NCBI RefSeq assembly: GCF_039530285.1
Contig: NZ_BAAAOK010000001.1
Location: 1-64,000, forward strand
Source: Actinomadura_C alba
GTDB lineage: Bacteria; Actinomycetota; Actinomycetes; Streptosporangiales; Streptosporangiaceae
DNA: 64,000 bases
Direction of reading: 5' to 3'
In this document: in pieces, positions 31,991-39,600 of the stretch
Position numbering within the stretch: position 1 is the first letter of the stretch
Layout of the letters: the number at the start of each line of letters is the position of its first letter
Made by a program: the position numbers and the translations under genes
The notes under the pieces: model-generated
Told to the model about the DNA's origin: nothing
The model's database searches: none
What the model saw: the letters and a program-made list of their open reading frames with translations, nothing else

Positions 31991-32818
31991 TCAGGAGGTG
32001 AGGGTGGTGATCGCCACGACGAGATAGAGACAGCCGCCGACCGAGACCGCCACACCGGCGATCGCGGGCACCCAAGCGACCACCGCGGCGGCCGGCGATC
32101 GGCCGCGCACGCGGCGCGCCAGCACGGCGTACCCCCGGATCGTCACGACGCCGACGCCGGTCAGCGTGAACGCCATCCCCGTCCCGAAGACGATCACCAG
32201 TACGACGGCGTCGAAGGCCCGGCCGGTGAGCAGCCCGCTCACCAGCACGAGGAACGCCGACGGCGACGGCAGAAGTCCACCGGACAGTGCGAGCGCGACC
32301 AGTCCCCGCCGCGACCACGGATCGGTCGGCTCGTCGTCGTGGCGGTCATGCCCGTGAGAGTGCCCATGCCCATGGCCGTGGGAATGCCCGTGCCCGTGCC
32401 CGTGGGAATGCCCGTGCCCGTCGCCCTGCGACGGTGAGTGGGAGTGACCTCGACCGCGCAGATGGCGATAGGCGAGGTGAGCGCCGACGCCGATCACCAC
32501 CAGCCCGGCCACCACCTGCATCCAGGCCGTCACGGTCTTCGTACCGAAGCCGCCGAGGTCGCTCAGCCCCACCCAGGCGAGCGCCAGCACCAGCACCGAG
32601 ACGGTGTGCATGACCGCGACGATGACCCCGAGGCGCAGCGCGTCCCGGTAACGGCCCTGGGTCCCGACGAGGTACGCCGCGGTGATGCTCTTGCCATGGC
32701 CCGGCGCAACCGCATGCATCGCGCCCACCCCGAGCGCGATGGCCAGGGCCACCCAGAAGACGCCCTTGCCGTCGAAGAAGGCGATCAGATGGTTCTCGTA
32801 ACCGGTCACGCCGTTCAC
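31991..32818 (-). CDS. NicO/HoxN-type nickel-cobalt (metal) transporter
   Basis: The 275-residue membrane protein has the HAVAPGHGKSITAAYLVG motif of the NicO/RcnA family in its second helix, six membrane segments and a long histidine-glycine loop (about residues 125-155) between helices. NicO proteins move nickel or cobalt. The GTG at 32818 overlaps the stop of the upstream gene (GTGA). Together with the exported partner encoded upstream, it matches actinobacterial HoxN-like uptake or efflux pairs; direction of transport cannot be told from sequence. Confidence 0.87.
   Translation of the reverse strand: MNGVTGYENHLIAFFDGKGVFWVALAIALGVGAMHAVAPGHGKSITAAYLVGTQGRYRDALRLGVIVAVMHTVSVLVLALAWVGLSDLGGFGTKTVTAWMQVVAGLVVIGVGAHLAYRHLRGRGHSHSPSQGDGHGHSHGHGHGHSHGHGHGHSHGHDRHDDEPTDPWSRRGLVALALSGGLLPSPSAFLVLVSGLLTGRAFDAVVLVIVFGTGMAFTLTGVGVVTIRGYAVLARRVRGRSPAAAVVAWVPAIAGVAVSVGGCLYLVVAITTLTS
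32345..32432. repeat. Low-complexity repeat coding the His-rich loop
   Basis: Repeated units such as CCCGTGCCCGTGGGAATG code for alternating His-Gly/His-Ser in the NicO transporter. Such loops bind metal and tend to vary in length between strains. Confidence 0.8.
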
Positions 32819-33495
32819 CGGCGTCCCCTCGCGCGGCGCCGCATCAGCAGCGCCACCGCGCCGATGCCGCACAGTGCCGCGGCGGTACCGACCGACGTCG
32901 TGACCACCGCCCGTGAGCCGCCCGACCCGGAGAAGCGCAGGCGCTGCGTACGCTGTGTCGCGGTGAAGAGCGACCGCGACGGCGTCGCGGGGGACTCGCT
33001 GGTGAGCATCGTTCGGTACGCCTGGTTGAGGTCGGTGAGGGCGCCGACCCCGACGTCGATGACCACGACGGGGGCAGGGCAGTCGAAGGTCAGCCGGGCG
33101 CCCTCGGCCAGCAGCCGGTCCAGTCCGGCAAGCCGCCCCTCGCACGGCCTGCCGTCCTGGGCCACCGTGATCGTCTTCAGGAGGTAGTCGCGTACGGCGG
33201 GCGAGCGCTGAAGCTTCTGCTCCCCTGTCAGGTCGGTCGACACGGCGCCGGTACCGGGGTCCTCGAAGGCCCCGACCGACTGGCCGAGCGCGACCCAGTC
33301 GTCCTCGGCGGCGAGCCATGAGATGGCCACTCGCGAGCCGTCGACGCTGATCCGCGCGGTGGACGGCGGTCCGAACGGGTGGGCGGCCGCCGCGGCGGCC
33401 GGGCCGACGACCCCGGCCACCGCCGCGACACCGGCGACCAGCGCGCTCTTAAGCGCGCGGGTACGGATCGTCACATGAACTCCTGTCGAGCTCAT
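32815..33495 (-). CDS. Exported, membrane-anchored partner of the NicO transporter
   Basis: The 226-residue product has a signal peptide ending AAAAAAHPFG, an extracellular domain beginning with a conserved His-Pro-Phe-Gly and a segment RISVDGSRVAISWLAAEDDW, and a C-terminal membrane helix followed by arginines. The mature N-terminal histidine could bind metal. The order exported protein, then NicO transporter with a 4-base overlap is common in actinobacteria and suggests a complex. Confidence 0.75.
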   Translation of the reverse strand: MSSTGVHVTIRTRALKSALVAGVAAVAGVVGPAAAAAAHPFGPPSTARISVDGSRVAISWLAAEDDWVALGQSVGAFEDPGTGAVSTDLTGEQKLQRSPAVRDYLLKTITVAQDGRPCEGRLAGLDRLLAEGARLTFDCPAPVVVIDVGVGALTDLNQAYRTMLTSESPATPSRSLFTATQRTQRLRFSGSGGSRAVVTTSVGTAAALCGIGAVALLMRRRARGRR

Positions 33496-33559
33496 GCAGA
33501 GCTCTTGTCGAGCGGAGGACCGGCGCGGGCCGCACCGAGGCGGCCCGCGCCGGCGAGGG

Positions 33560-33643
33560 TCACATCGTCACGGTGATGACCGGACTCGTGATCTTCTGGT
33601 GGTCGCTGCTGACGTACACGACGTAGGTCTTGTGGACGGTGAC
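33560..33643 (-). pseudogene. Out-of-gene 3' extension after a probable nonsense codon
   Basis: Directly after the TAG that ends the phosphatase gene, the same frame continues for 27 codons as VTVHKTYVVYVSSDHQKITS then PVITVTM before TGA. The hydrophobic alternation looks like a final beta strand. A single change CAG to TAG would explain the split. Confidence 0.55.
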
Positions 33644-35005
33644 CTACTTGCCGATCTCGTGGACGGTCCGCTTTCCCGCGTCGTTCTTACGGATGAGGAA
33701 GCCGTCGTGGTGCTCGCCGTTGGCGTAACGGGCCTCGAAGCGGATCTGGTCGGACGAGACGTCGATCAGCTGGTAGAGCTGGGTGTTCTCGCTGCTGCTG
33801 ACGACCTCGGCGCCGTTGCCGGTCCAGTTCACGCCGCCGTTGAGGTCGTACATCTTGCCGCCCGAGACCGACACGACATAGGAGACGCCGTTGTGCACCA
33901 TGGTCGACTTGCGCGCCGTCTTCACGTTGCCCCGGCCGTAGGAGTGGTCGTGGCCCTGCAGGACCAGGTCCACGCCGTACTTCTCGAACAGCGGTCCCCA
34001 CTGGGCGCGCACGTTCGGGTTGTTGCGCGTGCCGGTGGTGGAGTAGACGGGGTGGTGGAAGGTCACCACGGTCCACTTGTTCGGGTTGTCCTTGAGCAGC
34101 TTCTCCAGCCAGGCGGTCTGGGCGGCCATCAAGGTGGCGTTGCTCTGGTAGTTGGAGTCCAGGCCGATGAAGCGTACGCCCTGGTAGTCGACGGAGTAGA
34201 CGGTCTGCTTCAGTTCCGGGTTGCCCGGCCCGTTGTCCGGATAGGGGAACTGCGGCCGCCAGAAGGTGGACAGCCCGTTGCTGTACTCGTGGTTGCCCGG
34301 GATCGAGATGTTGTTGACCTGGCCGTCGATGAAGCCGCCGGCCTTGTACCACTGGCCCCACTGCTCTTCGCTGTTGGCAGAGTCGATGAGGTCACCGGCG
34401 TTGACGATCGCCTTGGCCTGCGGGCGGTCGGCGAACGCCTGGCGGAAGACGCGCGGCACCGCCGAGTCGATGTAGTTCTGGGCGTCGCCGTAGTAGATGA
34501 AGGAGAACGGCTTGGCGTCGGCGGCGGCGGTGGTGAAGTCCGTCCAGGCGCTCCAGTTGGTGCCGTCGCCGACCCGGTAGGTGTATCGCGTGTTCGGCTT
34601 GAGGCCGGTGAACTCCACCGTGTGGTAGGTGGAGGCGTAGCCGAGCGTGGTGTTGACCGGCGTGGTCGACAGCGCCTTGACGGTCGTCACCGCACCGGCG
34701 GCCGGCGCGACCTCGCCCAGGGCGCGCGGCGCTTCGAGGATCTGGGCCTGCGCGAACTCGGCTTCGGCCTGGGCGCGCCAGGTCACCTTCTGCGTGGCCG
34801 ACGGCGTGGTGGTCGGCGTGAGGATGATTCGGTCGGGCATCGGGGAGGGCTTGTGGATCTCAGCGGCGGGGTACGCCGACGGCCCGGCCGCGCCGAACGC
34901 CACCGGGCTGAAGGCCAGGCCGCCGGCGACCAGCGCGGCGGCGCCGATCGCCGTTAGCTTCGCCTGCCGGGATCTGGTCGACCAAGGCCTCATGAGGTCA
35001 CTCAC
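33644..35005 (-). CDS. Secreted purple-acid-phosphatase-like metallophosphoesterase
   Basis: The product has a signal peptide (about residues 10-40), an N-terminal fibronectin-like PAP domain (TVEFTGLKPNTRYTYRVGDG) and a metallophosphoesterase domain with the metal-site motifs YYGDAQ, NAGDLID, IPGNHEY, TFHHPVY and GHDHSYGR. It would hydrolyse phosphate esters outside the cell. I chose the GTG at 35005 because AGGAG lies 7 bases before it; an ATG at 34993 is an alternative. The gene ends at TAG, but the frame plainly continues for 27 codons, so the protein may be slightly truncated. Confidence 0.88.
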   Translation of the reverse strand: MSDLMRPWSTRSRQAKLTAIGAAALVAGGLAFSPVAFGAAGPSAYPAAEIHKPSPMPDRIILTPTTTPSATQKVTWRAQAEAEFAQAQILEAPRALGEVAPAAGAVTTVKALSTTPVNTTLGYASTYHTVEFTGLKPNTRYTYRVGDGTNWSAWTDFTTAAADAKPFSFIYYGDAQNYIDSAVPRVFRQAFADRPQAKAIVNAGDLIDSANSEEQWGQWYKAGGFIDGQVNNISIPGNHEYSNGLSTFWRPQFPYPDNGPGNPELKQTVYSVDYQGVRFIGLDSNYQSNATLMAAQTAWLEKLLKDNPNKWTVVTFHHPVYSTTGTRNNPNVRAQWGPLFEKYGVDLVLQGHDHSYGRGNVKTARKSTMVHNGVSYVVSVSGGKMYDLNGGVNWTGNGAEVVSSSENTQLYQLIDVSSDQIRFEARYANGEHHDGFLIRKNDAGKRTVHEIGK

Positions 35006-35252
35006 GTGGTCACTCCTGTAAGAGCTGGAACATCCATCGCATGTGATGGATGTCCGCATTTATCCAGAAATGATCAACCGGCAGCCGTCCGCGGCGTTGC
35101 CGTGAGATGAACCGGCCAGGGCGTTCGTGACCGACCGCGGTCCCCGAAGCGGTTCGCGCGGTGCGGCGCCCGCCGCTCACGCATTCGTCATCCGGGCTCC
35201 GCGGGCCGACCACGTCGTCGTAGCCCCGTGTTCAGATTCCTCCGGTTACCTC

Positions 35253-35816
35253 ATGAAGATCACCACCCACGACCCGACCACCCCACCGGCGAGCCGCTTG
35301 CGAGGACAGGTGCCATCGATGACCGCCGCCTCGCAGGTCCTTCGACGTCCGCTGTCCCGGGCGTTGACACTGGTCCCCAGCGTGGTGGCTCTGGGCACCC
35401 TGTTCGTCGTCCCGCCCGACCCCGTGGTCGTCAAGAACGACCTGTTCATCACCGCGCAGACGACCGGCATCCTGGACATCGAGGCGGGCGAATGCTTCAC
35501 CGATCCGTCTTACTCGGCGTCCGCGGGCGAGAAGATCGTCCTGTACAAGCCCTGCGCCGAGCGGGCCGACAACCAGTCGTACGGTTTCGTGCACGCCGCG
35601 GACGGCGCCTGGAACCGGACCGAACTCGCCGCGTTCGCCTGGAAGAACTGTGAGCGGGGGTTCTCGCACTACTGGAGCGGCGCAGCGGGCTCGGGCCTGG
35701 ACTTCTATCCGATCATGCCCACCTCGGAGACCTGGGCCGACGGCGACCGCGACATCATGTGCGTGGTCTACCGGCCCAAGGGGAAACTGCCGGGGTCGGC
35801 GCTGCCCCTGCGGTGA
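35253..35816 (+). CDS. Membrane-anchored septum-formation-domain protein
   Basis: The product (187 residues from the ATG at 35253) has one membrane segment (LTLVPSVVALGTLFVVPPDP) and an extracellular domain with DIEAGECFTDPSYSASAGEK and a late WADGDRDIMCVVYRP, matching the septum formation-related domain found in many actinobacterial membrane proteins (cysteines in GECF, CAERA, NCERG and IMCVV). The role of this domain is poorly defined. An ATG at 35127 gives a longer frame whose first 42 residues look untranslated. Confidence 0.7.
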   Translation: MKITTHDPTTPPASRLRGQVPSMTAASQVLRRPLSRALTLVPSVVALGTLFVVPPDPVVVKNDLFITAQTTGILDIEAGECFTDPSYSASAGEKIVLYKPCAERADNQSYGFVHAADGAWNRTELAAFAWKNCERGFSHYWSGAAGSGLDFYPIMPTSETWADGDRDIMCVVYRPKGKLPGSALPLR

Positions 35817-35934
35817 CACCCCCTCCGACCGCACCGGGCCGAAGCCGCTGTAGCCACGCCCGGTCCCGGTAGCCGGCCCCCTGAGGACCTCGCGATCGGC
35901 GTGTGACCTCTCGGTCGCCGGGCGCCACCCGAAT

Positions 35935-37107
35935 TCAGGACCGTGCCTGCGCGGTGGTGGAGTAGGAGTGGGCACCGGTTCCGGCCAAGGTGCCCTTGTC
36001 GACGATGAGGTACTCGTCGCGAATGGGCGTCCCGTCGAGCCACGATTCCAGGATCTCCCGCGTCCCGGCCGCGTAGCGGGCTTGAGCGGACAGGGACGAG
36101 CCGGAGATGTGCGGGGTCATGCCGTGGTGGGGCATGGTCCGCCAGGGATGGTCGGGGCCGGCGGGTTGCGGATACCACACGTCGCCCGCGTAGCCGGCGA
36201 GGTGCCCGCCGCGAAGCGCGCGGTCGACCGCGTCCAGGTCGCAGATCTTGGCCCGGGCGGTGTTGATGAGGTAGGCCCCGCGCTTCATGGTCGCGATCAG
36301 GTCGTCGTCGAACATGCCCTCAGTCTCGGGATGCAACGGCGCATTGATCGTGACGACGTCGCAGTGCGGGACCATCTCGGCGGCGCTGGCGTGGAACGTG
36401 AGTCCGAGCTCGTTCTCGACCGACTCCGGCAGCCGGTGCCGGTCAGTGTAGTGCAGGCGCACGTCGAACGGCTTGAGGCGGCGCAGGACGGCCAGGCCGA
36501 TGCGCCCGGCGGCCACCGTGCCGACGTTCATGCCCTCGACGTCGTAGGACCGCGCGACGCAGTCGGCGATGTTCCAGCCGCCGTCGAGGACCCACTGGTG
36601 GGCGGGCAGGTAGTTCCGTACCAGGGAGAGCGTCATCATCACGACGTGCTCGGCGACGCTGATGCTGTTGCAGTAGGTGACCTCGGCGACGGTGACGTCG
36701 TGGGCGATGGCCGCATCGAGGTCGACGTGGTCGGAGCCGATGCCGGCCGTGATGGCCAGCTTCAGGTTCCGTGCCCTGGTGATGCGTTCGGCGGTCAGGT
36801 ACGCCGGCCAGAACGGCTGGGAGATGACGACGTCGGCGTCGGGCAGTTCGCGGTCGAAGACCGAGCCGGCACCGTCCTTGTCGGAGGTGACGACCAGGGT
36901 GTGGCCGCGGCTTTCCAGAAAGCGGCGCAGGCCGAGTTCGCCCGAGACGCTGCCGAGCAGATGCCCAGGAGTGAAATCGGTTCCCTGGGGTGTCGGGGTG
37001 GATTGGCCGCCGGGATATTGGTCGATGCGCGGAAGGTCGTCGCGAGCGTACGAGGTCGGGTATCCGTCGACCGGATCGGCGTAGAGAACGCAGAGCACCT
37101 TGGCCAT
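35935..37107 (-). CDS. fdh: NAD-dependent formate dehydrogenase
   Basis: The 390-residue product closely matches Pseudomonas sp. 101-type formate dehydrogenase: VGTVAAGRIGLAVLRRL (NAD site), YTDRHRLPESVENELGL with the Asp that selects NAD over NADP, NTARAKICDLDAVDRAL with the substrate arginine, and GMTPHISGSSLSAQARYAAG with the catalytic histidine. It oxidises formate to CO2 in the cytoplasm. Start: ATG 37107, after GGGGAG. A LysR gene in the same orientation precedes it, with a LysR-box-like palindrome in the 99-base gap. Confidence 0.96.
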   Translation of the reverse strand: MAKVLCVLYADPVDGYPTSYARDDLPRIDQYPGGQSTPTPQGTDFTPGHLLGSVSGELGLRRFLESRGHTLVVTSDKDGAGSVFDRELPDADVVISQPFWPAYLTAERITRARNLKLAITAGIGSDHVDLDAAIAHDVTVAEVTYCNSISVAEHVVMMTLSLVRNYLPAHQWVLDGGWNIADCVARSYDVEGMNVGTVAAGRIGLAVLRRLKPFDVRLHYTDRHRLPESVENELGLTFHASAAEMVPHCDVVTINAPLHPETEGMFDDDLIATMKRGAYLINTARAKICDLDAVDRALRGGHLAGYAGDVWYPQPAGPDHPWRTMPHHGMTPHISGSSLSAQARYAAGTREILESWLDGTPIRDEYLIVDKGTLAGTGAHSYSTTAQARS

Positions 37108-37185
37108 GATCTCGGCTCCCCTTCGGTTATCGGAATGTGTTCTCACACTCCCCGTCGGCGGCCATGACCGTCAAAACAAAACTGT

Positions 37186-37199
37186 CTATGCCGAAATAG
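37186..37199. promoter_or_regulatory. Candidate LysR box upstream of formate dehydrogenase
   Basis: CTATGCCGAAATAG is a palindrome (CTAT-N6-ATAG) of LysR-box type (T-N11-A). It lies 79 bases upstream of the formate dehydrogenase start and a TTGACG -35-like hexamer follows on the reverse strand. The flanking LysR protein is the likely ligand. Confidence 0.5.
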
Positions 37200-37206
37200 A
37201 AAGGGC

Positions 37207-38154
37207 CTATCGATCCCCCGCGCCACCGTGCGCGGCCAGATGCGCGCGCATCAGCGAATCGAGCGACTCGCGTACCTTCACCTCCGCGGCGACCCGAAGG
37301 AGCGCCCTGGCGAGGATCGGCTCCGGGCTGCGGTCGGCGATCACCAGCCCGACCCGTGGACCGTGCACCGGCGCGGCCAGCGGGATCACCCGCATCCCGG
37401 CCGGGACACCGAACATGTGCAGCCACGCGTGGGAGATCACGCTCGACCACCGCCGGGTGGTGAGATGGGCGTAGAGGCCCGCGACGGTGTCGGTCTCGAT
37501 CGCGGGGGCGGCGGTGACCCCCTCGGCGGTGAAGTACTCGTCCATGATCCGCCGGTTGCGCATCCGGGGCGACAACAGGCACAGCGGCAGTGCCGCGACC
37601 TGTTCCCAGCTCGCCACCTCCTGGCCGCCCGGCTCTGCCTCGCCCGGCGTGAGCAACAGGTACCGCTCCTCGTACAGCGGAGTCTTGCGAACGTGCTCCA
37701 GACCGTCGTCGTCGAGATAGGTCATCGCGACGTCGAGCTCGAACTCCGCCAGCCGATGCATGATCTCCTGCGAGGGCAGCGACTCGAGCGACACCCGCGC
37801 CTGCTGGTGCCGCTCACAGAACGGCGTGGTCAGCAGTGAGGCCGCGGTCAACGCGGTGGGAATGGCGCCCAGGCGCAGGGTGCCGGTCAACCCGCCCCGC
37901 ATGGCCGACAATTCCTGGCGGAGGGCGTCACGCTCGGCGAGGATGCGATGCGCCCACGACAGCACCCGTTCCCCTTCCGGAGTGAGCCCCTCGAAACGGC
38001 GGCCACGGCGGACGATCGGCACGTCGAGCTCTTGTTCCAGCTTCCGGATCCCGGCCGACAGCGACGGCTGCGAGACAAAGCACGCCGCCGCCGCACGCGC
38101 GAAGTGGCGCTCCCGGGCGACCGCCACCAGATATTCCAACTGACGTAGCAACAT
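37207..38154 (-). CDS. LysR-family regulator, probably of formate dehydrogenase
   Basis: The 315-residue product starts MLLRQLEYLVAVARERHFAR and has the LysR winged helix (ARAAAACFVSQPSLSAGIRK) and a substrate-binding domain (TGTLRLGAIPTALTAASLLT). The ATG at 38154 fits the family start; longer forms are unlikely. It precedes the formate dehydrogenase gene in the same orientation with a LysR-box-like palindrome between them, so it probably activates that gene in response to formate or oxidative conditions. Confidence 0.9.
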   Translation of the reverse strand: MLLRQLEYLVAVARERHFARAAAACFVSQPSLSAGIRKLEQELDVPIVRRGRRFEGLTPEGERVLSWAHRILAERDALRQELSAMRGGLTGTLRLGAIPTALTAASLLTTPFCERHQQARVSLESLPSQEIMHRLAEFELDVAMTYLDDDGLEHVRKTPLYEERYLLLTPGEAEPGGQEVASWEQVAALPLCLLSPRMRNRRIMDEYFTAEGVTAAPAIETDTVAGLYAHLTTRRWSSVISHAWLHMFGVPAGMRVIPLAAPVHGPRVGLVIADRSPEPILARALLRVAAEVKVRESLDSLMRAHLAAHGGAGDR

Positions 38155-38226
38155 GGCGCAATCATCCCGACTCCGGCGGCCCGTCCGGGCGAAGCGACCG
38201 TGCCCGCCCAGACTGAGCGGCATTCG

Positions 38227-38278
38227 GTGTCGGCGAACGAACCACCGCGTCCGGGCCGGATGGTGCGTTCCCCGACAC
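38227..38278. repeat. Long inverted repeat between LysR and dinB genes
   Basis: GTGTCGGCGAACG (38227-38239) pairs with CGTTCCCCGACAC (38266-38278), 12 of 13 positions, and the loop carries further pairing (ACCA/TGGT). It lies in the divergent intergenic region. Confidence 0.65.
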
Positions 38279-38332
38279 TCGGCGAGCCGGAGCCATGCCC
38301 CCGGAGGTCTCGCGCCACCCGCATGCCCCATG

Positions 38333-38346
38333 CGAACATATGTTCG
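38333..38346. promoter_or_regulatory. Perfect LexA box spanning the dinB start codon
   Basis: CGAACATATGTTCG is the ideal SOS box; the ATG of the DNA polymerase IV gene is part of it (38340-38342). Bound LexA would block transcription of a leaderless message directly. Confidence 0.9.
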
Positions 38347-39536
38347 TGCGGAGTGAGGCCGAGATACTGCACGCCGACCTGGACGCGTTCTACGCATCGG
38401 TCGAACAGCGTGATGATCCTCGGTTGCGCTCCCGGCCCGTCATCGTGGGTTCCGGGGTGGTGCTCGCGGCCAGTTACGAGGCCAGGGCGTACGGCGTCCG
38501 CACGGCGATGACCGGCCGCCAGGCCCGCCGGCTGTGCCCCCAGGCGATCGTCGTGGAGCCGCGCATGTCCGCCTACGCCGACGCGAGCAAAGCCGTGTTC
38601 GCGGTGTTCGAGCACACGACACCGCTGGTCGAAGGGCTGTCGATCGACGAGGCGTTCCTCGATGTGGGCGGTCTGCGCCGCATCTCCGGACCGCCCGCCG
38701 TCATCGCCGCCCGGTTGCGGCGCGAGATTCGCACCGAGGTCGGGCTGCCGATCACGGTCGGTGTGGCGCGCACCAAGTTCCTGGCGAAGGTCGCCAGTGG
38801 CGTCGCCAAGCCCGACGGGCTGCTGGTGGTGCCGCCGGACGGCGAGATGGACTTCCTGCACCCGCTCCCGGTCCGGCGGCTGTGGGGGGTCGGGCCGGTC
38901 ACCGCCGAGAAGCTCGGCAATCGCGGGATCACAACGGTCGGCGAGGTGGCGCGGCTCCCCGAGAGCGTGCTGGCCTCGTTCCTCGGGCCCGCCTCCGCCC
39001 GGCACCTGCACGCTCTCGCCCGGGGCCGTGACCCACGCCCCGTGCGCACCGGCGTCCGGCGGCGCTCCATGGGAGCACAGCGGGCACTGGGCCGCGGGCA
39101 CAGGTCGGCCGAGGATCTGGCCGCCATCGTGGTCGGGCTGGTCGACCGCCTCGCCCGCAGGCTGCGTACGGCCCGGCGGGTCTGCCGTACCGTCACGCTG
39201 CGGCTGAGGTTCGACGATTTCTCGCGGGCGACACGGTCGCGCACGTTGCCGCAGGCCACTGCGGAGACCCTGGTGATCTTGAACACGGCCGCCGAACTGC
39301 TGGCGACGGCACTACCGATGATCGAGGACCAGGGCATCACGCTGATCGGCGTCGCGCTCGGCAACCTGCACGACGACCACACGGTCCAGCTCCCGTTGCC
39401 GTTCGACCAGGCCCCGGCCGGCGCTCTCGACACCGCCCTCGACGACATGCGCGACCGGTTCGGCTCGTCCGCCATCACCCGCGCCGTGCTCCTCGGCCGC
39501 GATCAGGGACTCTCCGTGCCGCTCCTGCCCGACTGA
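38340..39536 (+). CDS. dinB: DNA polymerase IV (Y-family, DinB)
   Basis: The 398-residue product starts MFVRSEAEILHADLDAFYAS with the first catalytic aspartates (HADLD) and continues with LSIDEAFLDV (second acidic pair), a VGVARTKFLAKVASGVAKPD signature and a C-terminal little-finger domain. It bypasses DNA lesions with low fidelity. I chose the ATG at 38340, which lies inside a perfect LexA box and implies a leaderless, SOS-induced transcript; a longer frame to 38295 is open. A GTG at 38346 is another possible start. No beta-clamp motif is obvious at the extreme end, but QLPLPFD late in the protein fits one. Confidence 0.95.
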   Translation: MFVRSEAEILHADLDAFYASVEQRDDPRLRSRPVIVGSGVVLAASYEARAYGVRTAMTGRQARRLCPQAIVVEPRMSAYADASKAVFAVFEHTTPLVEGLSIDEAFLDVGGLRRISGPPAVIAARLRREIRTEVGLPITVGVARTKFLAKVASGVAKPDGLLVVPPDGEMDFLHPLPVRRLWGVGPVTAEKLGNRGITTVGEVARLPESVLASFLGPASARHLHALARGRDPRPVRTGVRRRSMGAQRALGRGHRSAEDLAAIVVGLVDRLARRLRTARRVCRTVTLRLRFDDFSRATRSRTLPQATAETLVILNTAAELLATALPMIEDQGITLIGVALGNLHDDHTVQLPLPFDQAPAGALDTALDDMRDRFGSSAITRAVLLGRDQGLSVPLLPD

Positions 39537-39583
39537 CCCGGACGGCCGGCGCTCGTCACCTGGCCCGGGCGCGTTGACGCTCA

Positions 39584-39600
39584 CCCCTGCCGGTCAGGGG
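39584..39600. terminator. Hairpin between convergent genes
   Basis: CCCCTG and CAGGGG form a 6-bp stem with a CCGGT loop, between the dinB stop and overlapping the last codons of the convergent phospholipase gene. It is a plausible bidirectional terminator. Confidence 0.45.
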
